Origin: Burkholderiales bacterium
GTDB lineage: Bacteria > Pseudomonadota > Gammaproteobacteria > Burkholderiales > SG8-41
Assembly (NCBI GenBank): GCA_020854035.1
Contig: JADZGE010000014.1
Location: 1 to 64,000, forward strand
DNA length: 64,000 bases
Reading direction: 5' to 3'
In this document: positions 33,893 to 43,048 of the stretch, in pieces
Layout: every line of letters begins with the position of its first letter
Position numbering within the stretch: position 1 is the stretch's first letter
The notes under the pieces: model-generated
The model's input: the letters and a program-made list of their open reading frames with translations, nothing else
The model's database searches: none
Told to the model about the DNA's origin: nothing
Position numbers and translations under genes: made by a program

Positions 33893-34480
33893 ATGGCGGC
33901 GAGAAAGGGAGAGCGCAAGCTCGAGATCCTGCAGACGCTCGCGCAGATGCTGGAGGAGCCGGCCGCGGAGCGGGTCACCACCGCGTCGCTCGCGGCGCGC
34001 CTCGGGGTGTCGGAGGCGGCGCTCTATCGCCATTTCCGCGGCAAGGCGCAGATGTTCGAGGGGCTGATCGAGTTCATCGAGTCGACGGTGTTCGCCCTCG
34101 TCAACCGGATCACGAGCGAGGAGAAGAGCGGGCTGCGCCAGCTCGAGGCGGTGATCGGCGTGCTGCTCGGTTTCGCCCAGAAGAACCGCGGCATGACGCG
34201 CGTGCTGATCGGGGATGCGCTCGTGAACGAGGACGCCCGGCTGCAGGCGCGCATCAACCAGCTGCACGAGAAGCTCGAGGCCGTCCTCAAGCAGTCGCTG
34301 CGCTTCGGCGTGACGCAGGGGGAACTCGCCAACGGCGTCGACGTTGGCGCGCACGCGAACCTGCTCATGAGCTTCGTCACGGGGCGCTGGCACCAGTTCG
34401 CGAAGAGCGGCTTCAGACGCGACCCGGCGGACATGTGGGCGAAGCAGTGGCGGCTGCTCATGGAGGGCGTCATCGCCTGA
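33893..34480 (+). CDS. slmA: Nucleoid occlusion factor SlmA (TetR family)
   Basis: The 195-residue DNA-binding protein blocks FtsZ assembly over the nucleoid. The N-terminal HTH is RVTTASLAARLGVSEAALYR (23-42), followed by HFRGKAQMFEGLIEFIE. The C-terminal helices contain FAQKNRGMTRVLIGDAL, typical of SlmA and not of drug-sensing TetR repressors. Gene order after the pyrimidine nucleotidase is also typical. Confidence 0.93.
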   Translation: MAARKGERKLEILQTLAQMLEEPAAERVTTASLAARLGVSEAALYRHFRGKAQMFEGLIEFIESTVFALVNRITSEEKSGLRQLEAVIGVLLGFAQKNRGMTRVLIGDALVNEDARLQARINQLHEKLEAVLKQSLRFGVTQGELANGVDVGAHANLLMSFVTGRWHQFAKSGFRRDPADMWAKQWRLLMEGVIA

Positions 34481-34520
34481 GACGCGGGTTGGGTAGCGGA
34501 ATCCCGGAAAGGAAAACGGC

Positions 34521-34826
34521 ATGGCCGACATCACCACGCAGCAACTGGCGGAACTCCTGCTCGGCATCGCGCGCGCGCAGCACGCGATCATCGAGGCGAT
34601 GGAGAACTCGAAGGCGGGGTTCAAGTCCACGCACTTCAGACCGATGCTGGAAAGCGCTTCGCGCATCCGCAGCAACCATCCCGACACGCTCGCCGACCTT
34701 CCCTCGCGGCTGCTCCTGCAGATGCTCGGGCGCACCGGTCCCGACGCGGCGCACGTCGCGCGGACGCTGGAATCGCTGATCGGCGGGTCGCGGCCGGCCG
34801 GCGGCGAGTCGCTCGACATGACATGA
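34521..34826 (+). CDS. Small protein of unknown function
   Basis: The 101-residue product is predicted helical, soluble, without signal or cysteine. I do not recognise a family. Its stop overlaps the next gene start by 4 nt (ATGA at 34823-34826), so translation is probably coupled to the reductase. AAAGGAAAA lies upstream of the ATG. Confidence 0.65.
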   Translation: MADITTQQLAELLLGIARAQHAIIEAMENSKAGFKSTHFRPMLESASRIRSNHPDTLADLPSRLLLQMLGRTGPDAAHVARTLESLIGGSRPAGGESLDMT

Positions 34827-35818
34827 AGTCCTGCTGGATCCGCACCGCCGGCGGCAAGGCGGAGCTCGAATTCCGCGAGATCCCGGTCCCGCGCGCGGGC
34901 GCCGGCGAGATCGTCCTCCGCGTGCGCGCCGCGGGCCTGAATCGCGGCGAGATGATGGTGGGGAGCGTGATGCACGGGGGAGCGGAGAAGCTCGGCGGCA
35001 CGGAAGCGGCCGGGGAAGTCGTCGAGGTCGGGGCCGGCGTTACGGGGTTCGCCGCGGGCGACCGGGTGATGGGCCGGGTCCTCGGGCGCGGGCGGGGCGC
35101 CTTCGCCGAGTATGCCGCGATGGAAGCGACCGAGGCGATGGCGGTGCCGCGGCGCCTCACCTTCGAGCAGGCGGCGGCGATACCGGTTTCCTTCTGCGTC
35201 GCCTGCGATGCGCTGCTCGGCCACGGGCGCCCGCGCCCCGGTGACTGGGTCCTGATAACCGGGGTTGCCTCGGGCACCGGTGCCGCCTGCATGCTCGCCG
35301 CGAAGTGCCTGGACGCGCGTGTCATCGGCACCTCCGGCAGCGCGGAGAAGCTCGCGGCTCTCGCGCGGCACGGGCTCGACCACGGCATCGCGACGCGGCT
35401 CGCGGATTTCGCGGAGCGGGTGCGGGGCGCGACCGGCGGTCGCGGCGCCGACTTCGCCGTGAATTGCGTCGGCGGATCGTTCTTCCCGGAATGCGTGCGC
35501 TCGCTCGCGTTCGGCGGCCGGCTCGCCACGGTCGGCTACGTGGACGGGGTCATGAGCGCTCCGCTCGATCTGCGCGAGCAGCACGCCAATAGACTCGTCC
35601 TCTACGGCGTTTCGAACAGCCGTTTCGATGCCGCGGGGCGCGCGCGGACCGTGCGCGGGGTCGTGACCGGGTTCCTGCCCGCGATCGCCGAGGGGCGGCT
35701 CGCCCCGCTCGTCGACCGCGTGTTCCCGTTCGGCGAGCTGCCGGCCGCCAGGCGCCACATGGAATCGAACGCGCAGGTCGGAAAGATCGTGATCGCGATC
35801 GGCGAGGGGAACCGCTGA
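34823..35818 (+). CDS. Medium-chain NADPH:quinone reductase-like oxidoreductase
   Basis: The 331-residue protein has the MDR fold: AAGLNRGEMMVG (35-46), GTEAAGEVVEVGAGVTGFAAGDRVMG, and the cofactor Rossmann motif in LITGVASGTGAACMLAAKCL. The catalytic-zinc and structural-zinc cysteines of alcohol dehydrogenases are missing, which places it with quinone reductases and enoyl reductases. The substrate is unknown. It is coupled to the small gene upstream. Confidence 0.87.
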   Translation: MKSCWIRTAGGKAELEFREIPVPRAGAGEIVLRVRAAGLNRGEMMVGSVMHGGAEKLGGTEAAGEVVEVGAGVTGFAAGDRVMGRVLGRGRGAFAEYAAMEATEAMAVPRRLTFEQAAAIPVSFCVACDALLGHGRPRPGDWVLITGVASGTGAACMLAAKCLDARVIGTSGSAEKLAALARHGLDHGIATRLADFAERVRGATGGRGADFAVNCVGGSFFPECVRSLAFGGRLATVGYVDGVMSAPLDLREQHANRLVLYGVSNSRFDAAGRARTVRGVVTGFLPAIAEGRLAPLVDRVFPFGELPAARRHMESNAQVGKIVIAIGEGNR

Positions 35819-35880
35819 ACAAGTCATCCTCGCGAAGGAGCCATCTCCCGCCCTGATTTGCGCAGGCTGACCGCGCGGCG

Positions 35881-36639
35881 TCAGCCGCGCGATCGGCCGC
35901 GGCAGACGCGGCAGGCCGGGTCCCTCGCGAGCGTGATCGTGCGCACCTGCATGGCGAGCGCGTCGATCAGCAGCAGCCTGCCGGCGAGCGTCTCGCCCAC
36001 GCCGGTGACGAGCTTCAGCGCCTCGGCCGCCTGCGTCGTCCCGACGATGCCGGTGAGCGGCGCGAAGACCCCCATCACGGCGCAGCGCTCCTCCTCGGCC
36101 TCGGCATCCTCGGGAAACAGGCACGCGTAGCAGGGCGAGGCCGCCGCGCGGAAATCGAACACCGCGACCTGGCCGTCGAAACGCAGCGCCGCGCCGGAAA
36201 CCAGGGGCTTGCGCTGGAGCGCGCAGGCGCGATTGACGGCGTGGCGGGTGGGGAAATTGTCGCTGCCGTCGAGCACGACGTCGGCCGCGGCGACGAGCGC
36301 GGCAAGCCGCGCCTCGTCCACGCGCTCGGCGAGCGCGGTGACCGCGACCTCCGGATTCACTTCCGCGAGCGTCGCGCGCGCCGAGTCGGTCTTCTTCATG
36401 CCGATCGAGCGGGTCCGGTGCACGATCTGGCGCTGCAGGTTGGTGAGGTCGACCTCGTCGTCGTCGCAGATCGTCAGGCGCCCGACGCCGGCGGCGGCGA
36501 GGTAGAGCGCGGCCGGCGAGCCCAGTCCGCCGGCCCCGATCAGCAGGACGTGCGCCGCGAGGAGCTTCTCCTGTCCCTCGATCCCGATCTGCGGCAGCAG
36601 GATGTGCCGGCTGTAGCGCAGCAGTTGCTCGTCGTTCAT
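35881..36639 (-). CDS. moeB: MoeB/ThiF/HesA-type adenylyltransferase
   Basis: The 252-residue E1-like enzyme adenylates the C-terminal Gly of a ubiquitin-like sulfur carrier such as MoaD or ThiS. It has the ATP-binding GAGGLGSP (35-42), the DEVDLTNLQRQIVH motif and zinc-binding pairs Cys170/Cys173 and Cys243/Cys246. Cys186 (EERCAVMGV) is in the region of the possible catalytic cysteine. MoeB and ThiF cannot be told apart here. It is the last gene of a minus-strand series with gpmI, envC and ctpA, but a terminator separates it from ctpA. Confidence 0.9.
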   Translation of the reverse strand: MNDEQLLRYSRHILLPQIGIEGQEKLLAAHVLLIGAGGLGSPAALYLAAAGVGRLTICDDDEVDLTNLQRQIVHRTRSIGMKKTDSARATLAEVNPEVAVTALAERVDEARLAALVAAADVVLDGSDNFPTRHAVNRACALQRKPLVSGAALRFDGQVAVFDFRAAASPCYACLFPEDAEAEEERCAVMGVFAPLTGIVGTTQAAEALKLVTGVGETLAGRLLLIDALAMQVRTITLARDPACRVCRGRSRG

Positions 36640-36692
36640 GTTCGAAGCGGGAGGGCGCCGGTGCGCGGAGCGGGACGGCGGGCAACCGTCGC

Positions 36693-36724
36693 AAAACGAA
36701 CGCCCGGCGCGGGCCAGGCGTTCG
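36693..36724 (-). terminator. Rho-independent terminator after ctpA
   Basis: An 8-bp stem CGAACGCC/GGCGTTCG (36697-36704 and 36717-36724) is followed on the minus strand by TTTT. It starts 22 nt after the ctpA stop codon. Confidence 0.7.
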
Positions 36725-36745
36725 GCGGCGGTTGTCGCGGGCGCG

Positions 36746-38170
36746 CTATTTCGCGGAGGCCGTCGTTCTCGCCGCGCCGCGGGTCTTCAGGAACGCAATG
36801 GCCTGGTTCAACTCGTAATCGTGCGGCGACACGACCTGCCCGGGCTCGGGCCTCAGCAGCTTCTCGTCGATGTCCTTCGGGCGCGGGGCGGGGATGAAGT
36901 TGTACTTCTCCGCGGCCGGCGCGGGCGGCTGCGCTTCGCGGCGCTCGGAGTCCGTGAGATGCTTGGTGAGGTCCGCTTCGCGCAGCTTCAAGCTCGCCGT
37001 GCGCTCGCCGCCGCCGTCGTCGAGCGGGATGTCGGGGACGATCCCGCGCGCCTGGATCGAGCGGCCGTTCGGCGTGTAGTAGCGCGCCGTGGTGAGCTTG
37101 ATCGCCGTGTTGTTGCCGAGGGGGAGGATCGTCTGCACCGAGCCCTTGCCGAAAGTCTGCTGGCCCATGATGACGGCGCGGCGATGATCCTGCAGCGCGC
37201 CCGCCACGATCTCCGAGGCCGAGGCGGAGCCGGAATTCACCAGCACGACCATCGGCACGGTCTTCGCTTCCGGCGGCAGCCGCCGGATGTAGTCCTCCTT
37301 CACCCGCCCGCGCAGGTAGTTCTCCGGGCTCGCGTGGAGCTTCATCCGCGCGTCCTCGGTGCGCCCGTCGGTATACACCACGAGCGTGCCGGCCGGCAGG
37401 AACGCGGCGGACACCGCGACCGCCCCGTTCAGCAGCCCGCCGGGGTCGTTGCGCAGGTCGAGCACGATGCCGTGCATCGCACCCTGGTTCTGCTTGAACA
37501 GCGTCTCGATCGCCTTCGCGAGCGCTTCCCCCGTGTGCTCCTGGAACTGCGATACCCGGAAGTAGGCGTAGCCGGGCTCGAGCAACTTGGAGCGCACGCT
37601 CTGGATCTTGATGATCGCGCGAGTGAGCGTGACGACGATCGGCTTGGGCTCGCCCTTGCGCACGATCGTCAAGGTGATCTGCGTGCTCGGCCGCCCGCGC
37701 ATGCGCTTCACCGCGTCGTTGAGCGTCATGCCCTTGACCGAGGTCTCGTCGAGCTTGACGATGAGGTCGCCCGACTTGATTCCCGCGCGCGCGGCGGGGG
37801 TGTCGTCGATCGGCGCCACGACCTTCACGAAGCCGTCCTCCATCCCGACCTCGATGCCGAGCCCCCCGAACTCGCCCTGCGTGCCGACCTGCAGCTCGCG
37901 AAAGGCCTCCTGATCGAGGTACGCGGAGTGCGGGTCGAGGCCGGTCAGCATGCCGTTGATCGCCTCCGTGATGAGCTTCTTGTCGTCGACCGGGTCGACG
38001 TAGTCGCTTTTCACGCGGCCGAAGACCTCGGTGAACGCGCGCAGCTCCTCGATCGGCAGCGGCTTGAGAGCCGCCTCCTTCTGCGCGACGGCCGAGAAGT
38101 TGAGGCTGATCAGCACGCCGATCACGACGCCGGCGACGATCAAACCTATCTGACTGAATCGGTTACGCAT
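36746..38170 (-). CDS. ctpA: Carboxy-terminal processing protease (S41)
   Basis: The 474-residue serine protease acts in the periplasm on C-termini. A signal anchor spans 1-29. The PDZ domain covers about 100-185 (FGGLGIEVGMEDGFVKVVAP, then AGIKSGDLIVKLDE). The protease domain has likely catalytic Ser317 in SGSASASE and Lys342 in TFGKGSVQ. The gene follows gpmI and envC, a conserved order in betaproteobacteria, and peptidoglycan hydrolase turnover is a known function of some CtpA proteins. Confidence 0.95.
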   Translation of the reverse strand: MRNRFSQIGLIVAGVVIGVLISLNFSAVAQKEAALKPLPIEELRAFTEVFGRVKSDYVDPVDDKKLITEAINGMLTGLDPHSAYLDQEAFRELQVGTQGEFGGLGIEVGMEDGFVKVVAPIDDTPAARAGIKSGDLIVKLDETSVKGMTLNDAVKRMRGRPSTQITLTIVRKGEPKPIVVTLTRAIIKIQSVRSKLLEPGYAYFRVSQFQEHTGEALAKAIETLFKQNQGAMHGIVLDLRNDPGGLLNGAVAVSAAFLPAGTLVVYTDGRTEDARMKLHASPENYLRGRVKEDYIRRLPPEAKTVPMVVLVNSGSASASEIVAGALQDHRRAVIMGQQTFGKGSVQTILPLGNNTAIKLTTARYYTPNGRSIQARGIVPDIPLDDGGGERTASLKLREADLTKHLTDSERREAQPPAPAAEKYNFIPAPRPKDIDEKLLRPEPGQVVSPHDYELNQAIAFLKTRGAARTTASAK

Positions 38171-38212
38171 TCCCCGCTCCCTGGTGCGACTGCCGCCGCA
38201 CGCTCATGAGTC

Positions 38213-38237
38213 AAAAAAAGCCCGTCGAGGCGGGCTT
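38213..38237 (-). terminator. Rho-independent terminator after envC-like gene
   Basis: AAGCCCG/CGGGCTT arms (38218-38224 and 38231-38237) are followed on the minus strand by a run of seven T. It lies 88 nt after the envC-like stop and before the ctpA start. Confidence 0.9.
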
Positions 38238-38325
38238 CAAGTACCTGTTTCCCATGTCTTTATGCCCAGCGGCCCCCCGCAAAACCCGGGTACCGGACGC
38301 CGCCGGCACGACGGGCTGCCTATCC

Positions 38326-39507
38326 TCATTTGACCGCGATCCAGCCCGAAGGGTCCAGCGGCTTACCCTGATAACGGAGTTCAAAGTATAAACCTGAATC
38401 GGCGTTGCCGCCGCTGTTTCCCGTGGCGGCGACGGTCTCGCCGCCGTCGATCTCCTCGCCGACGCGCTTGAAAAGGCTCTCGTTGTTCCCGTAGAGGCTC
38501 ATGTAGGCGTCGCCGTGGTCGATGATCATGAGGTTGCCGAAGCCTCTCAGCCAGTCCGCATACACCACCCGGCCGGGAGCGATGGCCCGCACTTCCTCGC
38601 CCGGGCGCGCGGTGATGAAGATCCCCCGCCATGTCGCGCCACCGCCGGCGCGCGGCGCGCCGTAGTGTCCGGCCACCTCGCCGCGCACGGGCAGGGCAAG
38701 CCGTCCCTTCAGCCGGGCGAACCCCGCGGCCGGGATCTGGGGCGCGTGCTCCCTGCGCGCTCGCGCAGCGCCGGGTGCGCGCTCGCGCGCGGTGAGGCGC
38801 GCGAGGTTCTCGACGAGGCGCGCGAGCCGGGCCTCGTCCCGCTGCAACGTCCCGATCTCGCGCTGCTGCCGGCGGATCTCGCCGGAAATGCGGGCGAGCG
38901 TCTTGCCGCGCGCCGCCCTCTCCCGCGTCAGCCGCGCGCGCTCGGCGCGCTGCTCCGCCGCGATGGCGTCGATTTCGCGCACGTTCCGCCCGGTTTCTCC
39001 GGCCAGCTCGGCAAGGCGCGCGAGCGCAGCGCGTTGTCGCGCCACCGTCGCGGCGCGGTCGCGCGCTACGTAGGAGAGGTAGTGAAGTTGCCGCGCGATA
39101 CGGTTCGGGTCCTCGCGATTGAGCAGGAGCTTGAGCGGCTCGTGGCCGCCAGCGAGGTAGCGGTGGTAGAGCGCGCGCGCGAGCAGCGCCTGCTGCTCCT
39201 TCAGGGCGCGCTCCACGCGCGCGGTATCGGCGCGCAGCCCGGCGAGCCGCGCGTTCGCCGTGCGGGCCCGGTCCGCGAGTTCGCGCAGCGCGCGGCCCGC
39301 CTCCGAGATCGCACGCTCGGAGTCTCGCAGCGCGTCGGCCGCCTCCGATCGGGATTCCTCCGCGCGCGCGAGTTCCTTCTGCAGCGCTTCGATGCGCCCG
39401 CGCAGCTCGCGCAGCCGGGCCTCTTCCTCCGCGCCGCCGCGGGCCGCGGACACCGCCGGGGTAGCGGCAAGGACGAGACAGACGAGGGCGGCGCGGGCCG
39501 CGGTCAC
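38326..39507 (-). CDS. envC: Murein hydrolase activator, EnvC-like (degenerate LytM domain)
   Basis: The 393-residue periplasmic protein has a signal peptide, long coiled coils (about 25-240) and a C-terminal M23/LytM domain (about 275-393). The zinc ligands are lost. The expected HxxxD site reads WRGIFITARPG, and the HLHFE motif is replaced by LYFELRY. This matches EnvC, which activates amidases and does not cut by itself. It starts with GTG at 39507, overlapping the gpmI stop by 4 nt, so it is translationally coupled to gpmI. Confidence 0.9.
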   Translation of the reverse strand: MTAARAALVCLVLAATPAVSAARGGAEEEARLRELRGRIEALQKELARAEESRSEAADALRDSERAISEAGRALRELADRARTANARLAGLRADTARVERALKEQQALLARALYHRYLAGGHEPLKLLLNREDPNRIARQLHYLSYVARDRAATVARQRAALARLAELAGETGRNVREIDAIAAEQRAERARLTRERAARGKTLARISGEIRRQQREIGTLQRDEARLARLVENLARLTARERAPGAARARREHAPQIPAAGFARLKGRLALPVRGEVAGHYGAPRAGGGATWRGIFITARPGEEVRAIAPGRVVYADWLRGFGNLMIIDHGDAYMSLYGNNESLFKRVGEEIDGGETVAATGNSGGNADSGLYFELRYQGKPLDPSGWIAVK

Positions 39508-41045
39508 GGGATCGTGACGAGGGGGCGGCCGGTCATCTCCGGCGGCCTGGGCAGGCCCATCATCGCGAGCAGCGTCGGCGCGACATCCTGGAGCGCGCCG
39601 CCCGGGGCGATGCTCGCCCTGCGGCCGACGTAGACGAGCGGCACCACGTTGAGCGTATGGGCCGTGTGCGCCTGGCCGCTGGCGGTGTCGAGCATCGTCT
39701 CGGCGTTGCCGTGATCGGCCGTGATGAGCACTTCGCCGCCCGCCTCGCGCATCGCCGTGACGGCCTTCGCGAGGCACTCGTCGATCACCTCGATCGCGCG
39801 CGTCGCCGCCGCGAGATTGCCCGTGTGGCCCACCATGTCGCCGTTCGCGTAGTTGCACACGATCGCCTGGTAGCGCCGCGAGCGGATTGCCGCGACCAGG
39901 CGGTCCGTTACCTCGTGAGCGCTCATCTCCGGCTTGAGATCGTAGGTCGCCACCCTGGGCGAGGGCACGAGTATGCGGTCCTCCCCCGGGTAGGGCGCTT
40001 CGCTTCCCCCGTTGAAGAAATAGGTGACGTGCGCGTACTTCTCGGTTTCCGCGATGCGCAGCTGCTTCAGTCCCAGCTTCGAGACGTACTCGCCGAAGCC
40101 GTTCGCCACGCACTGCGGCGCGAACGCCGCCGGGACCCGGGCGAGGTCTTCGCCGTAGGAAGCGAGCGAGCAGAACCAGCCGAGCGCCGGCAGGCGCGCG
40201 CGCGCGAAGCCCTCGAAAGCCGGGTCCGAAAGCGCGGCGCTCAGCTCGCGCGCGCGGTCGGCGCGGAAATTCATGAACACCGCGGCATCGCCGTCGTTCA
40301 TGCGCGGCGGCGTCCCGCCCGGGGCGGCGATCGCGGTGGGCTTCACGAATTCGTCGGTCTCGCCGCGCGCATAGGCGGCCGCCAGCGCCGCCGCGGCGCT
40401 CGCCGCCGAAAACGCCGCCTCGCCGTCGGTCACCAGGCGGTAGGCCGGCTCGACGCGCTCCCAGCGCCGGTCGCGATCCATGGCGTAGTAGCGGCCGCAG
40501 ACCGACGCGATCGACGCGCCCGGCGAGCGCGCGCAAACTTCCTCGAGCACGGCGAGCGAGGCTGCTGCGCTCTTCGGCGGGGTGTCGCGGCCGTCGAGAA
40601 AAGCGTGCACCCGGATCGCGCGGGCGCCGCCGCGCGCGGCCATCTCGATCATGGCGTGGATCTGCCGCTCGTGGCTGTGCACGCCGCCGGGGGAGACGAG
40701 ACCGAGCACGTGCAGCGCGCGGCCGGGCCCGCGCGCGGTTTCGACCGCGCGCGCGAGCACGGGGTTCGCCGCGAATTCACCGCTCGCGATCGCGTTCTCG
40801 ATGCGCGTCAGGTCCTGGTAGACGATGCGCCCCGCGCCGATGTTCATGTGGCCCACTTCGGAGTTGCCCATCTGGCTCGGCGGCAGGCCCACCCACTTCT
40901 CGGAGGCGTCGATCGTGGTGTGCGGGCAGCTCGCCATCAGGGAATCCCAGTACGGCTTGCGCGCCTGGCAGATGGCGTTGAACTCGCATTCCTCGCGGTG
41001 TCCGAAACCGTCGAGTATGATCAGCAGGACCGGGGTCACGTTCAT
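39504..41045 (-). CDS. gpmI: 2,3-bisphosphoglycerate-independent phosphoglycerate mutase
   Basis: The 513-residue manganese enzyme converts 3- to 2-phosphoglycerate in glycolysis. It has the alkaline-phosphatase-like metal site LIILDGFG (8-15), nucleophile Ser62 in MGNSEVGHMN, HAFLDGRDTPP and LITADHGNAETM. Length and ends match the bacterial family. It is the first gene of a gpmI-envC unit and is divergent from the PglL-like gene. Confidence 0.97.
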   Translation of the reverse strand: MNVTPVLLIILDGFGHREECEFNAICQARKPYWDSLMASCPHTTIDASEKWVGLPPSQMGNSEVGHMNIGAGRIVYQDLTRIENAIASGEFAANPVLARAVETARGPGRALHVLGLVSPGGVHSHERQIHAMIEMAARGGARAIRVHAFLDGRDTPPKSAAASLAVLEEVCARSPGASIASVCGRYYAMDRDRRWERVEPAYRLVTDGEAAFSAASAAAALAAAYARGETDEFVKPTAIAAPGGTPPRMNDGDAAVFMNFRADRARELSAALSDPAFEGFARARLPALGWFCSLASYGEDLARVPAAFAPQCVANGFGEYVSKLGLKQLRIAETEKYAHVTYFFNGGSEAPYPGEDRILVPSPRVATYDLKPEMSAHEVTDRLVAAIRSRRYQAIVCNYANGDMVGHTGNLAAATRAIEVIDECLAKAVTAMREAGGEVLITADHGNAETMLDTASGQAHTAHTLNVVPLVYVGRRASIAPGGALQDVAPTLLAMMGLPRPPEMTGRPLVTIP

Positions 41046-41209
41046 GGAGTACCCGAAGGATACGGGATGTCGTTTCGGGCAGGCGGGATTCTAGAACCTA
41101 TTTCGGCGCCTCGCATCCGCTCCGTCCCGCCCGCAGCGCGGCGCGTGTGTCCTTCGCAGGCGATTGGCGCGTCGCCCCCGCGAGCGATCGCGCGTGCTTC
41201 GTCCGGGGC

Positions 41210-43003
41210 ATGAGCGCGGAACGCATCCCGCGCGGCGCGGCACGCGCAAGCCTCATGCTGGCGGGCCTGGCGTGGAGCCTGCCGTTTCTGCAGCCGCATC
41301 ACGGCTACCCCATCGCGGCGTTCTGGAGCGAGTGGCTCGCGCTGGCGCTGGGGCTCGCCGCGGCCCTCGTCCTGCTGCGGCGCGAGCCGTGGCGCGCCGG
41401 GCTGATTCCGGCCCCGGCGGCCGCCCCGCTCGTCCTCACGCTGCTGATCGGCATGCAGGCGGCGCTCGGAAGCGTGCCCTACGTCGAGCACGCGCTGGCG
41501 GCCGTGTTCTATCTTCTCTGGGCCGCCGCGCTCGTCGTGTTGGGCAGCGTGCTGCGGCGGGAATTCGGTCTCGCGCGGCTCGCCGAGTTCCTCGCCTGCG
41601 CGCTCCTCGTCGCGGGCCTCCTGGGCGTGCTCGCGGGGGTGTTCCAGCTCCATGGGCCGCCGGAGATCCTTTCGCCCGTGGTGACCGCGAGGTGGTCGCG
41701 CGCGATCTACGGCAATCTCGCGCAGCCGAATCACTACGCCGCATACACGGCGATGGCATGCGCGTCGGCCGTGTTCCTCCATGTCCGCGGGCGGGCGGGC
41801 GCCGCGCTCACGGCGGTCTCGCTCGCGCTCCTCGCGTTCGCGCTCGCCGTGGCCGGGTCGCGCAGCTCCTGGCTGTACCTCGGCGCGTTCGCCGCGCTCG
41901 GCCTCGCCTGGCGCCGCGCGCGCGGCGACGCGCAGGGCGCGCGACTCGCGGCATGGGCGGTGTCGCTCCTGCCGCTCTTCGCGCTGGCGCAATGGGTGGC
42001 GGGACTCCCGCTCCTGCAACCGGAGCTGCAAGCCCTTACCCCGGCCCAGCGCCTGTTCGAGACGGCGGGCGGCATCCAGGCGCGGTTGCAGCTGGCGGGC
42101 GAAGCCTGGCGCACGTTCCTCACGGCGCCCGTGGCGGGGGCCGGGTGGGGCCAGTTCTCGTGGCACCATTTTCTCCACATCGGGGATAACGGCCCGGGCG
42201 CGGCCCCGGGCACCTGCGCTCACGCGCACAATATCGTGCTGCACCTCGCCGCCGAGACCGGGCTCGCCGGCGTGCTGCTGCTCGCCGGGGCCGTCCTGCT
42301 GCTCGTCGCGGACCTGTGGCGCCTCGCCCGAGATCCCGAGTGCTGGTGGCTCGCCGCGATCCTCGCGGTGCTGGGCGTGCACAGCCTGCTCGAGTACCCG
42401 CTCTGGTACGCCTACTTCCTGGGCATTGCCGCGATGCTCGCCGGAGCCGGCGCGCAGCGGATGGTCGCGTTGCGGCGCGCCGGCCTCGCACGCGTCGTCG
42501 TCGCGCTCTTCGCCGCGTCCGGCGTGCTCAATCTCGCGGCCGTGGCGGGCCCGTACCGCGAGTTCGAGCGCCTGATGGCGGACGCGGCGGGCGGCGCGCG
42601 GCCCCTCGCCGACAACGAGCTCGCGGCGGCGCTCGAGCGCGCGCGGCGCGAACCGTTGCTCGCGCCGTATGCGGATCTCGTGGCGGCGCACGCGATCGAC
42701 GTATCGCACGAGCGCCTGCCCGAAAAGCTCGCGCTCAACACGCGCGCGCTGCATTTTGCGCCGCTCGCGTGGATCGCGTACCAGCAGGCGATGCTGCTCG
42801 CCCTCGCCGGGGATTCAGCCGCGGCGAACCGCCAGTTCACGCGGGCGGCGCGCGCCTATCCGGGCGAGCTTGACGAGGCGCGGGCACGGCTTGCCCGGCA
42901 CGCGCACGAGTATCCTGCGCACTTCACCCCTCTGCTAGAATTGGCCGCGGCGCGAGGAGACGGGCAGCGCGGGCAATCCGGGAATGACGCGCGCCGCCGG
43001 TGA
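41210..43003 (+). CDS. PglL/Wzy-type O-antigen or pilin oligosaccharide ligase
   Basis: The 597-residue polytopic protein has about ten hydrophobic segments and a soluble C-terminal part (about 455-597). GNLAQPNHYAAY (168-179) and the loop with AHAHNIVLHLAAETG fit the PglL_A/Wzy family, in which the large periplasmic loop carries the catalytic His. PglL proteins attach lipid-linked glycans to pilin Ser. The C-terminal region resembles the Wzy_C_2 domain. A role in glycosylating the MSHA pilins encoded at 46332-63860 is inference; WaaL-like LPS ligation is an alternative. The ATG at 41210 starts just before the first hydrophobic helix. Confidence 0.82.
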   Translation: MSAERIPRGAARASLMLAGLAWSLPFLQPHHGYPIAAFWSEWLALALGLAAALVLLRREPWRAGLIPAPAAAPLVLTLLIGMQAALGSVPYVEHALAAVFYLLWAAALVVLGSVLRREFGLARLAEFLACALLVAGLLGVLAGVFQLHGPPEILSPVVTARWSRAIYGNLAQPNHYAAYTAMACASAVFLHVRGRAGAALTAVSLALLAFALAVAGSRSSWLYLGAFAALGLAWRRARGDAQGARLAAWAVSLLPLFALAQWVAGLPLLQPELQALTPAQRLFETAGGIQARLQLAGEAWRTFLTAPVAGAGWGQFSWHHFLHIGDNGPGAAPGTCAHAHNIVLHLAAETGLAGVLLLAGAVLLLVADLWRLARDPECWWLAAILAVLGVHSLLEYPLWYAYFLGIAAMLAGAGAQRMVALRRAGLARVVVALFAASGVLNLAAVAGPYREFERLMADAAGGARPLADNELAAALERARREPLLAPYADLVAAHAIDVSHERLPEKLALNTRALHFAPLAWIAYQQAMLLALAGDSAAANRQFTRAARAYPGELDEARARLARHAHEYPAHFTPLLELAAARGDGQRGQSGNDARRR

Positions 43004-43048
43004 GCCCCCCGCGCACTCCCGCGCGCCGCCCGCGACAGCCTGCCGTCC

